From Chloroflexi bacterium HGW-Chloroflexi-9 (GTDB lineage: Bacteria > Chloroflexota > Dehalococcoidia > UBA2979), in the NCBI GenBank assembly GCA_002840675.1, contig PHBR01000026.1, positions 1 to 43,745 of the forward strand: a stretch of 43,745 nt of DNA. The letters are read 5' to 3'. The notes beneath the pieces were generated by a model, which searched no databases, was not told the origin of the DNA, and saw only the letters and a program-made list of their open reading frames with translations. This document shows positions 1 to 8,587 of this stretch, in pieces (the first letter of the stretch is position 1; each line of letters begins with the position of its first letter). A program made the position numbers and the translations under genes.

Positions 1-372
1 GCCGAGCCGCAGGGCTACCTGCGGCTCTTCGTAGACGCAGGCGAACCGATGCGGGCGCTCCTCCGCCACGCCGCCGCCGCAGGCCTCGGCGGTGCCTACA
101 CGCGACGGCTGCTCGTCGCCTTCGACGAGCCGAGCGCCCTCGCGGTCGCGGCGCCGCAGGGCACGGCGCCGGGCCTCGCCGAGCCACTCACCGCGAGGGA
201 GGTCGAGGTCCTGCGCCTGGTCGCGGCCGGCATGACGAACCAGCAGATCGCCGACCACCTGGTGATCAGCCTCCCCACCGTGAAGCGCCACATCGCGAAC
301 CTGTACGGGAAGCTGGACGTGGGACACCGCACTGAGGCCGTTGCCCGGGCGAACGCCCTGAGCCTCCTCTAG
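1..372 (+). CDS. LuxR-family transcriptional regulator, C-terminal end (5' truncated)
   Basis: The frame is open from the first base, so this is the tail of a longer gene cut by the window edge. The last ~65 residues form a LuxR/GerE helix-turn-helix: [15 protein letters not shown], then [18 protein letters not shown] as the recognition region, then the dimerising helix with HRTEAVARA. The residues before it ([13 protein letters not shown], then LL and a run of Ala) resemble the junction ahead of the HTH in large MalT-like (LAL) ATP-dependent regulators. It is therefore probably the DNA-binding end of a ~900-residue protein; this part is inference. The small gene at 532 follows on the same strand. 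Confidence 0.85.
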   Translation, partial: AEPQGYLRLFVDAGEPMRALLRHAAAAGLGGAYTRRLLVAFDEPSALAVAAPQGTAPGLAEPLTAREVEVLRLVAAGMTNQQIADHLVISLPTVKRHIANLYGKLDVGHRTEAVARANALSLL

Positions 373-425
373 GCCGTCCGCGGGCTGCCTCTCCCCGGGG
401 CCAGCCGCCCTGCTACACCCTCAAA

Positions 426-446
426 TTGCACCCCCCGGTTGCACCC
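426..446 (+). promoter_or_regulatory. Direct repeat of TTGCACCC upstream of the 86-residue gene
   Basis: TTGCACCC occurs twice, at 426-433 and 439-446, with start points 13 bp apart. The pair sits in the 159-bp gap between the LuxR-type gene and the next coding region. Short direct repeats like this can be activator sites, and the LuxR/MalT-like protein just upstream is the obvious candidate. No clear -35/-10 pair accompanies them, so the role is a guess. Confidence 0.2.
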
Positions 447-531
447 TTCGGCTGAGGGCGTCCGCTGCGCGAGGCGGCAGAGTGGCTCTTGACCCGCGGC
501 GCTCCGCCGCGGTCACGCGAAGGAGCCGGCG

Positions 532-792
532 ATGGGTGCAGCAAACGACTCGACACCTCCGTCCGAGTCCGAAGTCCACGAGATCCGCGTCCGCGGACAC
601 CTGGACGGCCGCTGGGCCGACTGGGTGGAGGGGCTCGCGTTCACCCACGGCGCCGACGGCACGACGACGCTCGTCGGCCCGCTCGCCGACCAGGCCGCGC
701 TGCACGGCGTGCTGAACCGGCTACGGGACCTGGGGGTGCCGATCGTCTCGGTCCGGCGCCTGGACGCCGACGGGCTCGGGGAAAGGGCGTGA
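532..792 (+). CDS. Small conserved protein of unknown function (86 aa)
   Basis: An AAGGAG ribosome binding site precedes the ATG at good spacing, which fixes the start. The protein reads VHEIRVRGHLDGRWADW, a Gly/Thr turn, then GPLADQAALHGVLNRLRDLG, ending with a strand PIVSVRR. There is no signal peptide, membrane segment or Cys. From memory, proteins with this pattern are common next to LuxR/MalT-like regulators in Chloroflexota and Actinobacteria, and have no known function. It may act with the upstream regulator or belong with the ABC exporter genes that begin 74 bp downstream. Confidence 0.75.
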   Translation: MGAANDSTPPSESEVHEIRVRGHLDGRWADWVEGLAFTHGADGTTTLVGPLADQAALHGVLNRLRDLGVPIVSVRRLDADGLGERA

Positions 793-866
793 CCAGCGGA
801 CGGATCTAAGAGCCTTCCACAACCTCAACGGGCTCTGGCGCTCAGGCGCTCAGATTGGAACAGATC

Positions 867-1829
867 ATGATCGAACTGCGGAACCTCTCGAAACGGTATG
901 GCGACACGCTTGCCGTCGATGACCTCTCGTTCACGATCGCCCCCGGGCGCGTGACCGGCTTCCTGGGGCCGAACGGCGCGGGCAAGTCCACGACGATGCG
1001 GATGATCCTCGGGCTGGACGCGCCGAGCGGTGGCGAGGTCACCGTCAACGGGCGCCGGTATGGGGCGATCCCTGCACCGATGCAGGAGATCGGCGCATTG
1101 CTGGACCCGAAAGCGATCCACGGCGGGCGCACCGCCTACAACCACCTGCGGTGGATCGCCCGTGCCGGCGGACTCCCCCGGCGACGGATTGACGAGGTAC
1201 TGGACCTCGTGGGCCTCACGGACGTCGCCGGGCGGAAGGCTGGTGGCTTCTCCCTGGGGATGTCGCAGCGACTCGGGATCGCCACGGCGCTCCTCGGCGA
1301 CCCGCGCATCCTGCTGTTCGACGAGCCGGTGAACGGGCTCGACCCGGAGGGCATCCGCTGGATCCGTTCGCTGCTCCGGCAGCTCGCCTCCGAGGGGCGC
1401 ACGATCTTCGTGTCGAGCCACCTGATGAGCGAGATGGAGGAGACGGCTGACCATGTGGTCGTGATCGGCCGCGGCCGCCTCATCGCGGACACGAGCATCG
1501 CCGAGTTCACCCGGCGCGGCTCCGGTAATCACGTCCGCGTGATCTCGCCGAGGGGCGCCGACCTCACGCCGCTGCTCGTGCGAGCCGGTGCGACCGTCAC
1601 CGCCAGTGACGGCACGCTCATCGTCACCGGGATGGAGGCGCCACGGATCGCCAGCGTGGCGGCGGAGCATCGCATCGAGCTCCATGAGTTGAGCCCGCGC
1701 CGGGCGAGCCTCGAAGAGGCGTTCATGGAACTGACGCAGGACAGCACGGACTACCAGGGCGGGACGGCGAACGCGGTTGCGGCCGCGCAGACCGCGCCGG
1801 TGCTCGCCGGGACGGGGACGCGATCATGA
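867..1829 (+). CDS. ABC transporter ATP-binding protein (ABC-2 exporter type)
   Basis: This is the ATPase subunit of a membrane exporter, powering the permease encoded just downstream. Residues 1-220 form the nucleotide-binding domain: Walker A GPNGAGKST (34-42), signature SLGMSQR (129-135), Walker B ILLFDE (148-153) and H-loop His185. The ~100 residues after that are the C-terminal extension usual for DrrA/CcmA-like exporters of drugs, antibiotics or lipids. The ATG at 867 has GGA 7 bp upstream; an in-frame TTG at 855 is an alternative start. The stop overlaps the permease start as ATGA, so translation is probably coupled. The substrate cannot be told from sequence. Confidence 0.95.
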   Translation: MIELRNLSKRYGDTLAVDDLSFTIAPGRVTGFLGPNGAGKSTTMRMILGLDAPSGGEVTVNGRRYGAIPAPMQEIGALLDPKAIHGGRTAYNHLRWIARAGGLPRRRIDEVLDLVGLTDVAGRKAGGFSLGMSQRLGIATALLGDPRILLFDEPVNGLDPEGIRWIRSLLRQLASEGRTIFVSSHLMSEMEETADHVVVIGRGRLIADTSIAEFTRRGSGNHVRVISPRGADLTPLLVRAGATVTASDGTLIVTGMEAPRIASVAAEHRIELHELSPRRASLEEAFMELTQDSTDYQGGTANAVAAAQTAPVLAGTGTRS

Positions 1830-2665
1830 CGACTGGAACCATCACTGCGGCGGGCCGGCTGGCCTCGGGCGTGTCGCAGCGCCCGACGACGTTCGGCGAC
1901 ACACTGGCCTCTGAATGGGTGAAGCTGACGACGCTTCGCTCCACGTTCATCACCCTCGGAGCGGGCGTGGTGCTCTCGGTCGCGATGACCGCGCTGGTGA
2001 GCCTGGCGGTCGGCAATACCTGGGACAGCTGGTCGCCGGAACGGCAAGCACAGTTCGCGCCCATCCTGATGACGATGTCGGGGAATGTCATCCTGCTCAT
2101 CGCCTCCGCGGTGTTCGGCGCGCTTGCCGTCGCCAGTGAGTATTCGAGCGGGATGATCCGCCTCACGCTGACCGCAACGCCGAAGCGGGGTCAGGTCCTG
2201 CTGGCGAAACTCCTGCTCGTGTCGAGCATCACGCTGGTGCTGGGTGTGATGACCACGGTCAGCATGTTCCTGGTCGGACGAGCAGTGCTCGAGTCCTACG
2301 GGATCTCCATGGCGGGCCTCGGCGACACGGACGTTCAGCGGTTGGTGCTCGGCCTGGGCGTCGCTACACCATTGTTCCCCATCTTTGGGGTGGCACTCGG
2401 AATCATGCTTCGCAGCACGGCTGGGGCGATCACGGCGGTCATGGGGATGCTCTGGCTCCCGCAGGTCTTCGGCGAACTGCTGCCTGCGGGGCCACAGAAG
2501 CTCTTGCGCCTGGCCCCCCAGTCCGGTGCGGACAGCCTGACGGTCGCGCACTTCGCCGAGTCACCGCTGTACTCGGACCCGGCGGTTGGCGTCGGCATCG
2601 TGGCGGTGTGGCTGGTGGCCTTCGTCGGCGCCGCGTACTTCCTGCTCAACCGGCAGGATGCCTAG
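1826..2665 (+). CDS. ABC-2 type transporter permease
   Basis: This is the membrane partner of the ATPase that overlaps it by 4 bp. The 279-residue protein has a cytoplasmic N-terminus with FGDTLASEWVKLTTLRST, the typical lead-in of ABC-2 permeases. About six hydrophobic spans follow, near residues 43-65, 90-115, 135-165, 180-205, 210-230 and 250-272. YSSGMIRLTLTATPKRG after the second span is the conserved ABC-2 cytoplasmic motif region. With the ATPase it would form a small exporter of the bacitracin/daunorubicin type. A strong hairpin at 2701 ends the unit. Confidence 0.92.
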   Translation: MTTGTITAAGRLASGVSQRPTTFGDTLASEWVKLTTLRSTFITLGAGVVLSVAMTALVSLAVGNTWDSWSPERQAQFAPILMTMSGNVILLIASAVFGALAVASEYSSGMIRLTLTATPKRGQVLLAKLLLVSSITLVLGVMTTVSMFLVGRAVLESYGISMAGLGDTDVQRLVLGLGVATPLFPIFGVALGIMLRSTAGAITAVMGMLWLPQVFGELLPAGPQKLLRLAPQSGADSLTVAHFAESPLYSDPAVGVGIVAVWLVAFVGAAYFLLNRQDA

Positions 2666-2700
2666 CGGGCAGCAGGAGCGCCGACGCTCGATGAGCGAAC

Positions 2701-2730
2701 GAGAGGCCCCGGCGTACGCCGGGGCCTCTC
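2701..2730 (+). terminator. Perfect 14-bp inverted repeat after the ABC exporter genes
   Basis: GAGAGGCCCCGGCG pairs exactly with its reverse complement across a TA centre, 35 bp after the permease stop. There is no T-run, as is common for terminators in high-GC genomes. It lies between the exporter genes and the opposite-strand amidohydrolase remnant, so it could serve both strands. Confidence 0.7.
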
Positions 2731-2758
2731 CGTGCCGGTCGGTGCCCGCGGGTCGTCG

Positions 2759-2873
2759 CTAGTCCGTGATCAGGTCCTCGCGCCCGAGCAGTTTTGCGGC
2801 GTTGTCGCGCATGATCTTGCGGTCCCACCGCGGGGTCCACGTTGTAGGTCGCCCAGTCCTTCAGCCACCGCAT
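2759..2873 (-). pseudogene. Amidohydrolase C-terminal remnant, frameshifted
   Basis: On the minus strand, RWLKDWATYNVDP can be read in one frame. One base later the next frame continues TPRWDRKIMRDNAAKLLGRE and stops after DLITD at 2759-2761. The end KIMRDNAAKLLG is the usual last helix of amidohydrolase_2 family metal hydrolases. Only ~37 residues survive, with a frameshift and no upstream body, so this is a decayed gene. The rest of the gap to 3024 shows nothing recognisable. Confidence 0.6.
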
Positions 2874-3024
2874 CCGTTATGCAACACATCCGTGATTGCG
2901 CTTCCCGTCGAGCGTATGCTGCGGCGGTTGTCGGCCCGGCCGCGTCGCGGATTCCGCGCGATGACGGTCCGTTCCGTGTTGATCGCCCTGAGCAACGCCG
3001 GGCCCGGTGTGAGGAATGCCCTCG

Positions 3025-4293
3025 ATGACGAACGCCACGCCCACACCAGCCCCGCCAGCCCCTCGACCCGCGGGGAAGCTCAAGACAGCGTTCGCGGCGT
3101 TCGAGGATCGGGACTTCCGCTACCTCGGGCTCTCGACGCTGGCCCTCGGGCTCGGGCAGTGGGCTCAGCAACTGGGACTCGCGTGGCTCGCGCTTGAGCT
3201 GACGGGCTCGGCGGTGCAGCTCGGCACGATCTCGGCGTTCCGCGGTGGCGTTGGCGTGGTGACCGCGCCGCTGGGCGGCTACCTCGCCGACCGCTTCCCC
3301 CGACGCGCCGTGCTCGCGTTCACCACGCTCGCGAGCGCGGTGCAGGCGACGTTCTTCGCCGTCCTCATCCTGTCGGGGCACATCGAGTTGTGGCATGTGT
3401 ATGTGCTGGCGTTCGCCGGCGGCGTCGTCCAGTCATTCACTCAGCCGGCCCGGCAGTCCTTCGTCTACGACATTTCGACGGACGAGACATTCCTCAACGC
3501 GGTGACGATGAACTCGCTCATCCAGAACGTTTCACGCATCACCGGCCCGCCACTCGCCGGAATGGTGATCGGCTTCTGGGGCACCGGAACGCTGTTCACG
3601 GTGATGGCCGCGCTCGAGATTGTCGCGGTGGTGTTCACGCTGATGATCAGCACCACCACCCGGCAGAAGCGGATCGAGAACCCACGGGGCATCGGGTCCG
3701 CGCTCAGCGAGGTGCGAGACGGGTTCGCCTACACGTGGAGTGACAAGCGCGTGCTGGGGCTGATCATCGCCCACGCCATCCCGACGCTCCTCATTTTCCC
3801 CTATCTCCCGTTCCTCGCGCTCTTCGCAAGGGACGTGCTCGACCGCGGCCCGGAGGCGTTCGGGCAGCTCTCCTCGATGGGTGGATGGGGGTCGCTGGTC
3901 GGGCTCACCGCGCTCACGCTGATGGGGGACCTGAAGCGCAAGGGCCGGATGATGCTGGCGTGCTTCTCGATCTACATGGTCATGGTGCTGGGATTCACGC
4001 TCTCCAGTAACTACATGCTCTCCCTGCTCGCGCTCGCAGCGGCCGGGGTCTTCTCCTCGATCGCGTTCACGCTGAACAACACCCTGATCCAGGTGTCCTC
4101 AAAGAACGAGTTCCGTGGGCGAGTGATGTCGGTATGGCAGGTGGTGAGCGGCCTCCAGCCGCTCGGGGCGCTGCCGATGGGCATCTTCATCCAGCAGTAC
4201 GGCCCCCAGGCCACCGTTGCGGGGTTCGTGATCACGGCGATGATCGCGTACGCCATCTACATCGCCACGTTCGCCTCGGTGCGGCGGGCCTAG
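3025..4293 (+). CDS. MFS transporter (MFS_3 / enterobactin-exporter-like)
   Basis: A 422-residue carrier with about twelve membrane spans. The loop after span 2 reads GGYLADRFPRRAVL, the MFS motif A region (GxLaDrxGrrxvl), and TQPARQSFVYDI and NEFRGRVMSVWQ are typical of the MFS_3 branch, which holds many exporters. The start is set at the ATG at 3025 because GAGGA lies nine bases upstream; the ATG at 3016 sits almost on top of that site. It is monocistronic and converges on the next gene with 33 bp between stops. The substrate is unknown. Confidence 0.9.
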   Translation: MTNATPTPAPPAPRPAGKLKTAFAAFEDRDFRYLGLSTLALGLGQWAQQLGLAWLALELTGSAVQLGTISAFRGGVGVVTAPLGGYLADRFPRRAVLAFTTLASAVQATFFAVLILSGHIELWHVYVLAFAGGVVQSFTQPARQSFVYDISTDETFLNAVTMNSLIQNVSRITGPPLAGMVIGFWGTGTLFTVMAALEIVAVVFTLMISTTTRQKRIENPRGIGSALSEVRDGFAYTWSDKRVLGLIIAHAIPTLLIFPYLPFLALFARDVLDRGPEAFGQLSSMGGWGSLVGLTALTLMGDLKRKGRMMLACFSIYMVMVLGFTLSSNYMLSLLALAAAGVFSSIAFTLNNTLIQVSSKNEFRGRVMSVWQVVSGLQPLGALPMGIFIQQYGPQATVAGFVITAMIAYAIYIATFASVRRA

Positions 4294-4326
4294 GTCGCGG
4301 CGTCGGGCGGAGTGCGCGCCCGCGCG

Positions 4327-5616
4327 CTATACCCCGGGGTCCCGCCCGAGGGCGATCGCCTTCGCGACATGGCTCGGCCGCCGCTCCGCCCACCGGACGA
4401 GGAGCAGCAGGACCGCCGACGCACCGAAGCCCAGCGTGAACAGCCAGTAGGGGATCGAGTACGAGCCCGTCAGGTCGAAGAGGAAGGCACCGCCGATCGA
4501 CCCAACGAGCTGGCCGACGAACGCGACCATCGCCACCGTCCCGCTGACGGCACCGAAGTGCCGCACACCGAACACGCGCGGGATGAACAGCGGCTCGAGC
4601 ATGGGGCCGAACGCACCACCGATCCCCCAGAGCACGACGAAGATGGCGATGCCGAAGGTGTCCGTGTTGATCAGCAGGGCGGCCAACGCGACCCCCTGCG
4701 AGATCGCCACGGCGACGCCGAGGGGGTACGGCGTCCGGTAGCGCGACAGCGTGGCGCCGAGGGGTATCCGGGCGATCGTCCGGATGAGCGATGCGGCCGC
4801 GAAGACCGCCGCCCCGGCCTGCACCCCACGGCTCTGGAAGAAGTCCAGGCCCAGGTTTGTCACCGAACCCTGCCCCATGAAGAAGAGCATCAGTCCGACA
4901 CCCAGCAGCCAGAACGCGGGCGTCCGAGTTGCGGCGGCCGCCGTGAAGCCCCAGGTCTGCTCCGCCGGGAGCATGGTGAGCCCTCGGTCGCTGTGCCCCA
5001 CGTTGGGCTGCAGCCCCAGGTCGGACGGGCGATCACGCACCAGCAGCAGCGCCGCCGTCCCCTGCAGCACCAGCACCGTGACCGCGGTGATCCGCATCGT
5101 GAACGACCAGCTGGTCGAGCGCTGCACGACATCGAGCAGCGGCAGCAGCGTGGCCCCACCGAGGCTGAACCCGACGGTGAGGACACCCAGGGCGGACTGG
5201 CGCAGCCGGCCATCGAACCAGCGCGTCATCAGCCAGTTGTACGGGATGGGTTGAGTGAAGCCGCGCACCAGGCCCACGAGAATCCACCCGAAATAGAGGA
5301 GCGGCAGGCTCGTGGCGAGCGAGGTGAGGAACAGCGCGGCCGGAAAGAGCACGGAGCCCAGTAGCAGCGGACGCCGTGCACCATTCCGGTCGATGAAGCG
5401 CCCGACGAACGGCCCTACCAGCGCGGATGCGGCCTGGCCCGTCAGGAACGCAGTGACCACCGGCGTCCGCGCGACCTCGAAGTCATCCGCGATAGCCGGG
5501 ATCCACAGCGACACCGCCCAGAAGGTGGCGAAGTTGGACACCGTATTGCAGACGACACCCGCACCCATCAAGAACCAGCCGTAGTGGAACGGCAGGCGCT
5601 GAGCGATCGACCTCAT
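4327..5616 (-). CDS. MFS transporter (OFA / monocarboxylate type)
   Basis: A 429-residue twelve-span carrier. It opens with FHYGWFLMGAG, the YGW lead-in shared by oxalate:formate antiporter and monocarboxylate-type MFS proteins. Later features are FVGRFIDRNGARRPLLLG (motif A), RGFTQPIPYNWLMTRWF in span 4-5, and a periplasm-facing loop with LGLDFFQSRGVQAG. Such carriers usually move organic acids, which suits the acid/CoA genes nearby. The MBL-fold gene lies 78 bp upstream on the same strand, so the two may share a transcript. Confidence 0.88.
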   Translation of the reverse strand: MRSIAQRLPFHYGWFLMGAGVVCNTVSNFATFWAVSLWIPAIADDFEVARTPVVTAFLTGQAASALVGPFVGRFIDRNGARRPLLLGSVLFPAALFLTSLATSLPLLYFGWILVGLVRGFTQPIPYNWLMTRWFDGRLRQSALGVLTVGFSLGGATLLPLLDVVQRSTSWSFTMRITAVTVLVLQGTAALLLVRDRPSDLGLQPNVGHSDRGLTMLPAEQTWGFTAAAATRTPAFWLLGVGLMLFFMGQGSVTNLGLDFFQSRGVQAGAAVFAAASLIRTIARIPLGATLSRYRTPYPLGVAVAISQGVALAALLINTDTFGIAIFVVLWGIGGAFGPMLEPLFIPRVFGVRHFGAVSGTVAMVAFVGQLVGSIGGAFLFDLTGSYSIPYWLFTLGFGASAVLLLLVRWAERRPSHVAKAIALGRDPGV

Positions 5617-5694
5617 GGACCCCTCGACTGGTGGGTGACCCCCGGAGCGAGCGACAGTAGCACCGGCCCCCGTTACGAGGCGCGGGCCACTGGA

Positions 5695-6465
5695 TCAGGC
5701 GACGTGGACTGAGCCGCCGAGGCCTGGCAGGTACACCTGCACTCCGGGTGCCAGGCGCGCTGCTGCCGCGCGGAACGCCGTCCCGGGCTGCTCGAAGCGG
5801 TCGCGACGGACGTGCGACAGGCCCACCGGCCAGAACGTGCCCCAGTGAATGGGCATCGCCGCGCGCGGACGCAGCAGGAGCAGGGCCTGCGCCGCACCGA
5901 GCGGATCCAGGTGGCCGCCACGGAGGGTCGGGCCCCACCCGCCCACCGGGAGCAGCGCCAGGTCGATGCCGCCGGGTGCGAGGCGCGGAATCTCCCGCAT
6001 GCCGTCGAAGAGATCCGTATCGCCCGCGAAGTACACGGTCGCGCTCCCCTCAACGACGTAGCCGAGGGCTGGGGCGCGCGGCCCGAACGGAATGCGGAAG
6101 CACTGGTGGGCTGCCGGCGTGACGTGCACCCGTAGCGTGCCGACCGCGACGCAGTCGCCCGCCTCGACCTCCTCGACAGACCCGAAGCCTCGACGCCGGA
6201 GCCACGCGCCGACCCCCGCGGGGACGATGATCCGCGTGGTGCACGGCAACCGGCGGAGCGACGGCACGTGCAGGTGATCCTGGTGCGCGTGCGAGATCAG
6301 CACGGCATCCAGCGAGTGGGGTGCGACGGGGCTGACTGCGTTCGGCGTCCGACGTCGGACGAACGGCGCGAAGCCGCCTGTGAGGACCGGGTCGGTCAAC
6401 AGCCGGACACCGTCGAGTTCGATCAGGGTGGTGGCGTGGCCGATCCAGGTCACCGCGTGAGCCAT
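5695..6465 (-). CDS. MBL-fold metal-dependent hydrolase (UlaG / NAPE-PLD-like)
   Basis: A 256-residue metallo-beta-lactamase-fold enzyme without signal peptide. The metal site is complete: H59-A-H61-Q-D63-H64 (SHAHQDHL), H120, D149 in FAGDTD and H207 in IHWGTF. The opening VTWIGHATTLIELDGV and the LLTDPVL strand are characteristic of the UlaG / NAPE-PLD branch, which cleaves phosphodiester or lactone bonds. The exact substrate is open. It lies upstream of the MFS carrier on the same strand. Confidence 0.9.
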   Translation of the reverse strand: MAHAVTWIGHATTLIELDGVRLLTDPVLTGGFAPFVRRRTPNAVSPVAPHSLDAVLISHAHQDHLHVPSLRRLPCTTRIIVPAGVGAWLRRRGFGSVEEVEAGDCVAVGTLRVHVTPAAHQCFRIPFGPRAPALGYVVEGSATVYFAGDTDLFDGMREIPRLAPGGIDLALLPVGGWGPTLRGGHLDPLGAAQALLLLRPRAAMPIHWGTFWPVGLSHVRRDRFEQPGTAFRAAAARLAPGVQVYLPGLGGSVHVA

Positions 6466-6551
6466 GCACCCATCATTCTCCCTGACGCGGGGCTGCCACT
6501 TACCATTCGCTCAGTCCCCTGCCCCGGCGATCCGACTCGAGGCCCGACGAC

Positions 6552-7073
6552 ATGGTTTCCACCGCCCTGATCGTGCTCCTGGTGGCGCTGAAGTTTGGCC
6601 TGCCGATCCTCCTCGTGCCGTTCCCGTTCCTGGCCGGCTGGGCGAACTTCGTCCTGGACACGGTCGATGGCGACCTCCTGATCCCCCTCGGGCTCTCCGA
6701 CCCCGTGTATCAGACGATCGACAAGGCCGCGGACTGGGTCACCTACGTCTTCATGGTGGTCGCCGCGTGGCGCTGGCCGATCCGCCGGATCGTGATCGCG
6801 CTGTTCCTGTTCCGGTCGATCGGACAGGCGCTCTTCTTCATCACGCGCGACGAGATCATGTTCTTCTACTTCCCGAACTTCCTGGAGCCGCTCTTCCTGA
6901 TCTACGCCACGATCCTCTTCTTCAGGCGGGCGGACGGGCATGCGTTCTACCGGCGCCACATCGTCTGGGTGTGGGCGGTCGTGGTGCTCTACAAGTTGCA
7001 GGACGAGTGGATCACCCACGTCGGGAACATCGATCGCTCGGAACTCATCCAGCGGCTGCTCCCGCCCTGGTAG
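6552..7073 (+). CDS. Small integral membrane protein, unknown function
   Basis: A 173-residue protein with hydrophobic spans near residues 4-24, 55-75, 80-95, 108-125 and 138-150. The polar stretches carry FVLDTVDGDLLIPLGLSD, FITRDEIMFFYFPNFLEP and LQDEWITHVGNIDRSELIQ. The acidic and aromatic residues inside the spans suggest a binding or transport role, but I do not recognise the family. It starts with the ATG at 6552. It is followed after 85 bp by the MmgE/PrpD gene, which has its own promoter-like element. Confidence 0.75.
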   Translation: MVSTALIVLLVALKFGLPILLVPFPFLAGWANFVLDTVDGDLLIPLGLSDPVYQTIDKAADWVTYVFMVVAAWRWPIRRIVIALFLFRSIGQALFFITRDEIMFFYFPNFLEPLFLIYATILFFRRADGHAFYRRHIVWVWAVVVLYKLQDEWITHVGNIDRSELIQRLLPPW

Positions 7074-7112
7074 TCACGTCCGGGGCACCCGCCGTCCCCT
7101 GCCGGCGCGGCC

Positions 7113-7124
7113 TATACTCGCGCC
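7113..7124 (+). promoter_or_regulatory. TATACTCGCGCC promoter-like element ahead of MmgE/PrpD
   Basis: TATACT is a good -10 hexamer, followed directly by CGCGCC, and lies 41 bp before the start codon. The same 12-mer recurs exactly at 42132, 37 bp before the enoyl-CoA hydratase start, and at 40247. No TTGACA-like box lies 17 bp upstream. Confidence 0.5.
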
Positions 7125-7158
7125 GAACCGCACCTTCCGCGGCGGATCGAGGCGCATC

Positions 7159-8559
7159 ATGACCTCCCGCATCACCACCACGGCGGCGACCCCCACGGCC
7201 GACCTCGCCCGGTTCATCGTCGAGGCCCGCGTGCCGGTGGATGTCCGAGGCACCACGCGCCGTTACCTGCTCGACTGGCTCGGCTCCACGGTGGCCGGCG
7301 GAGAACTGCGGCCCCCGACGATCATCCGCGAGGTGATCAACAGCCTGGGCGGGCACCCGCAGGCGACCGTCCTCGCCGACGGATCGCGCACCTCCGCCCC
7401 GCTCGCGGCGCTCGCCAACGCTGCTGCCTCGCACGTGCTGGAGATGGACGACCTCGACCGTGCCTCGATCTCCCACCCCGCCGCGCCGGTCGTCGCCGCG
7501 GCCCTCGCCGTTGCCGAGCGTGACGGCGCGACCGGCGAGGAACTGCTCGATGCGATCGCCATCGGTTACGAGGTCATGATCCGCGTCGGCGAAGCGCTCG
7601 GGCCGAGTCACTACGAGCACTGGCACACGACGGGGACGGCGGGCACGTTCGGCGCTGCCGCTGCCGCCGCGCGGATCGGCCGGCTCGATGCGCAGGCCAC
7701 GCTCTCGGCGCTTGGATCGGCCGGCACCATGACGGCCGGGCTGTGGGAGTTCCTCGCGGACGGTGCGATGTCGAAGCAACTGCACCCCGGCAAGGCCGCG
7801 CACGATGGCGTGCTCGCCGCGCTCCTCGCTGCGCGTGGCTTCACGGCTGCCTCCCGCATCCTGGAGGGCGCGAAGGGCCTGCTGGCCGCGATGTCCGACG
7901 CGCCCGACCTCGATGCACTGACCGAGGGCCTGAGCATCTCGATGGAGCGCTGGCGGATCGAGAACGTGTCGTTCAAGGTCCACGCCTCCTGTCGCCACAC
8001 GCACCCGGCCGTGGACGCAGCCCTGCAACTGCGCGAGCAGCACGAACTCCACCCCGCGCAGATCGAGCGTGTGGAGGTGCGCGTCTACTCGCAGGCGCTC
8101 GGGCTGCTCGACGGGATGGAGCCGACGACGCCGTACGCGGCCAAGTTCTCGCTGCCGTTCTGCGTCGCGAGCGCGCTCCGCTTCGGTGACCTGGCGCCAC
8201 ACCGCTTCAGCGATCAGACGATCGCGGACGCCGACACCCTGGCGCTGACCGAGCGCGTTACGTTCACCACCGACCCGGCGCTGGACCTGCTCTACCCCGC
8301 CGCGTGGCCGTCGATCGTGTCGATCCTGCTGCGCACCGGCGAGCGGCTGGAGGCACGCATCGACCACCCGGCCGGCGACCCGGAAAGCGGCATCACCGAG
8401 GCGGACATCGCCGCGAAGTTCCGGACGCTCACGGACGCCATCCTCGGCGAGCGGAGCGCAGCGCTGGCGCACGCCGTCCTGGAGGCGGAGCCGACCCCCA
8501 GCGCCGCGGCGATCGCACGCCTCGCGACGGCGACCGTGCCGAGCAACGCGCCCGCCTAG
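7159..8559 (+). CDS. MmgE/PrpD family protein
   Basis: A 466-residue member of the MmgE/PrpD family, which includes 2-methylcitrate dehydratase, cis-aconitate decarboxylase and imino-disuccinate enzymes. The length is normal for the family. Typical features are DVRGTTRRYLLDWLGSTVAG near the start, ANAAASHVLEMDDLDR with the HxxExDD-type motif, HPAAPVVAAALAVAE, EHWHTTGTAGTFGAAAAAA in the helical core, and KVHASCRHTHPAVDA. The start at 7159 has a GAGGCG site 5 bp upstream. The actual substrate is not predictable; with CoA-transferases and acid carriers nearby, a hydroxy- or unsaturated-dicarboxylate is plausible. Confidence 0.92.
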   Translation: MTSRITTTAATPTADLARFIVEARVPVDVRGTTRRYLLDWLGSTVAGGELRPPTIIREVINSLGGHPQATVLADGSRTSAPLAALANAAASHVLEMDDLDRASISHPAAPVVAAALAVAERDGATGEELLDAIAIGYEVMIRVGEALGPSHYEHWHTTGTAGTFGAAAAAARIGRLDAQATLSALGSAGTMTAGLWEFLADGAMSKQLHPGKAAHDGVLAALLAARGFTAASRILEGAKGLLAAMSDAPDLDALTEGLSISMERWRIENVSFKVHASCRHTHPAVDAALQLREQHELHPAQIERVEVRVYSQALGLLDGMEPTTPYAAKFSLPFCVASALRFGDLAPHRFSDQTIADADTLALTERVTFTTDPALDLLYPAAWPSIVSILLRTGERLEARIDHPAGDPESGITEADIAAKFRTLTDAILGERSAALAHAVLEAEPTPSAAAIARLATATVPSNAPA

Positions 8560-8587
8560 TCCCTCGCGACGCCTCGTGGCCGGCGGG

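Noticed and set aside
4312-5364. 350-residue plus-strand open frame opposite the MFS gene at 4327
   Set aside because: Hydrophilic Arg/Glu/Gln-rich shadow of membrane-span codons; the MFS frame carries the real motifs.
7045-8472. 475-residue minus-strand open frame opposite MmgE/PrpD
   Set aside because: Low-complexity Arg/Gly/Glu composition and no start signal; the MmgE/PrpD protein on the plus strand is unmistakable.
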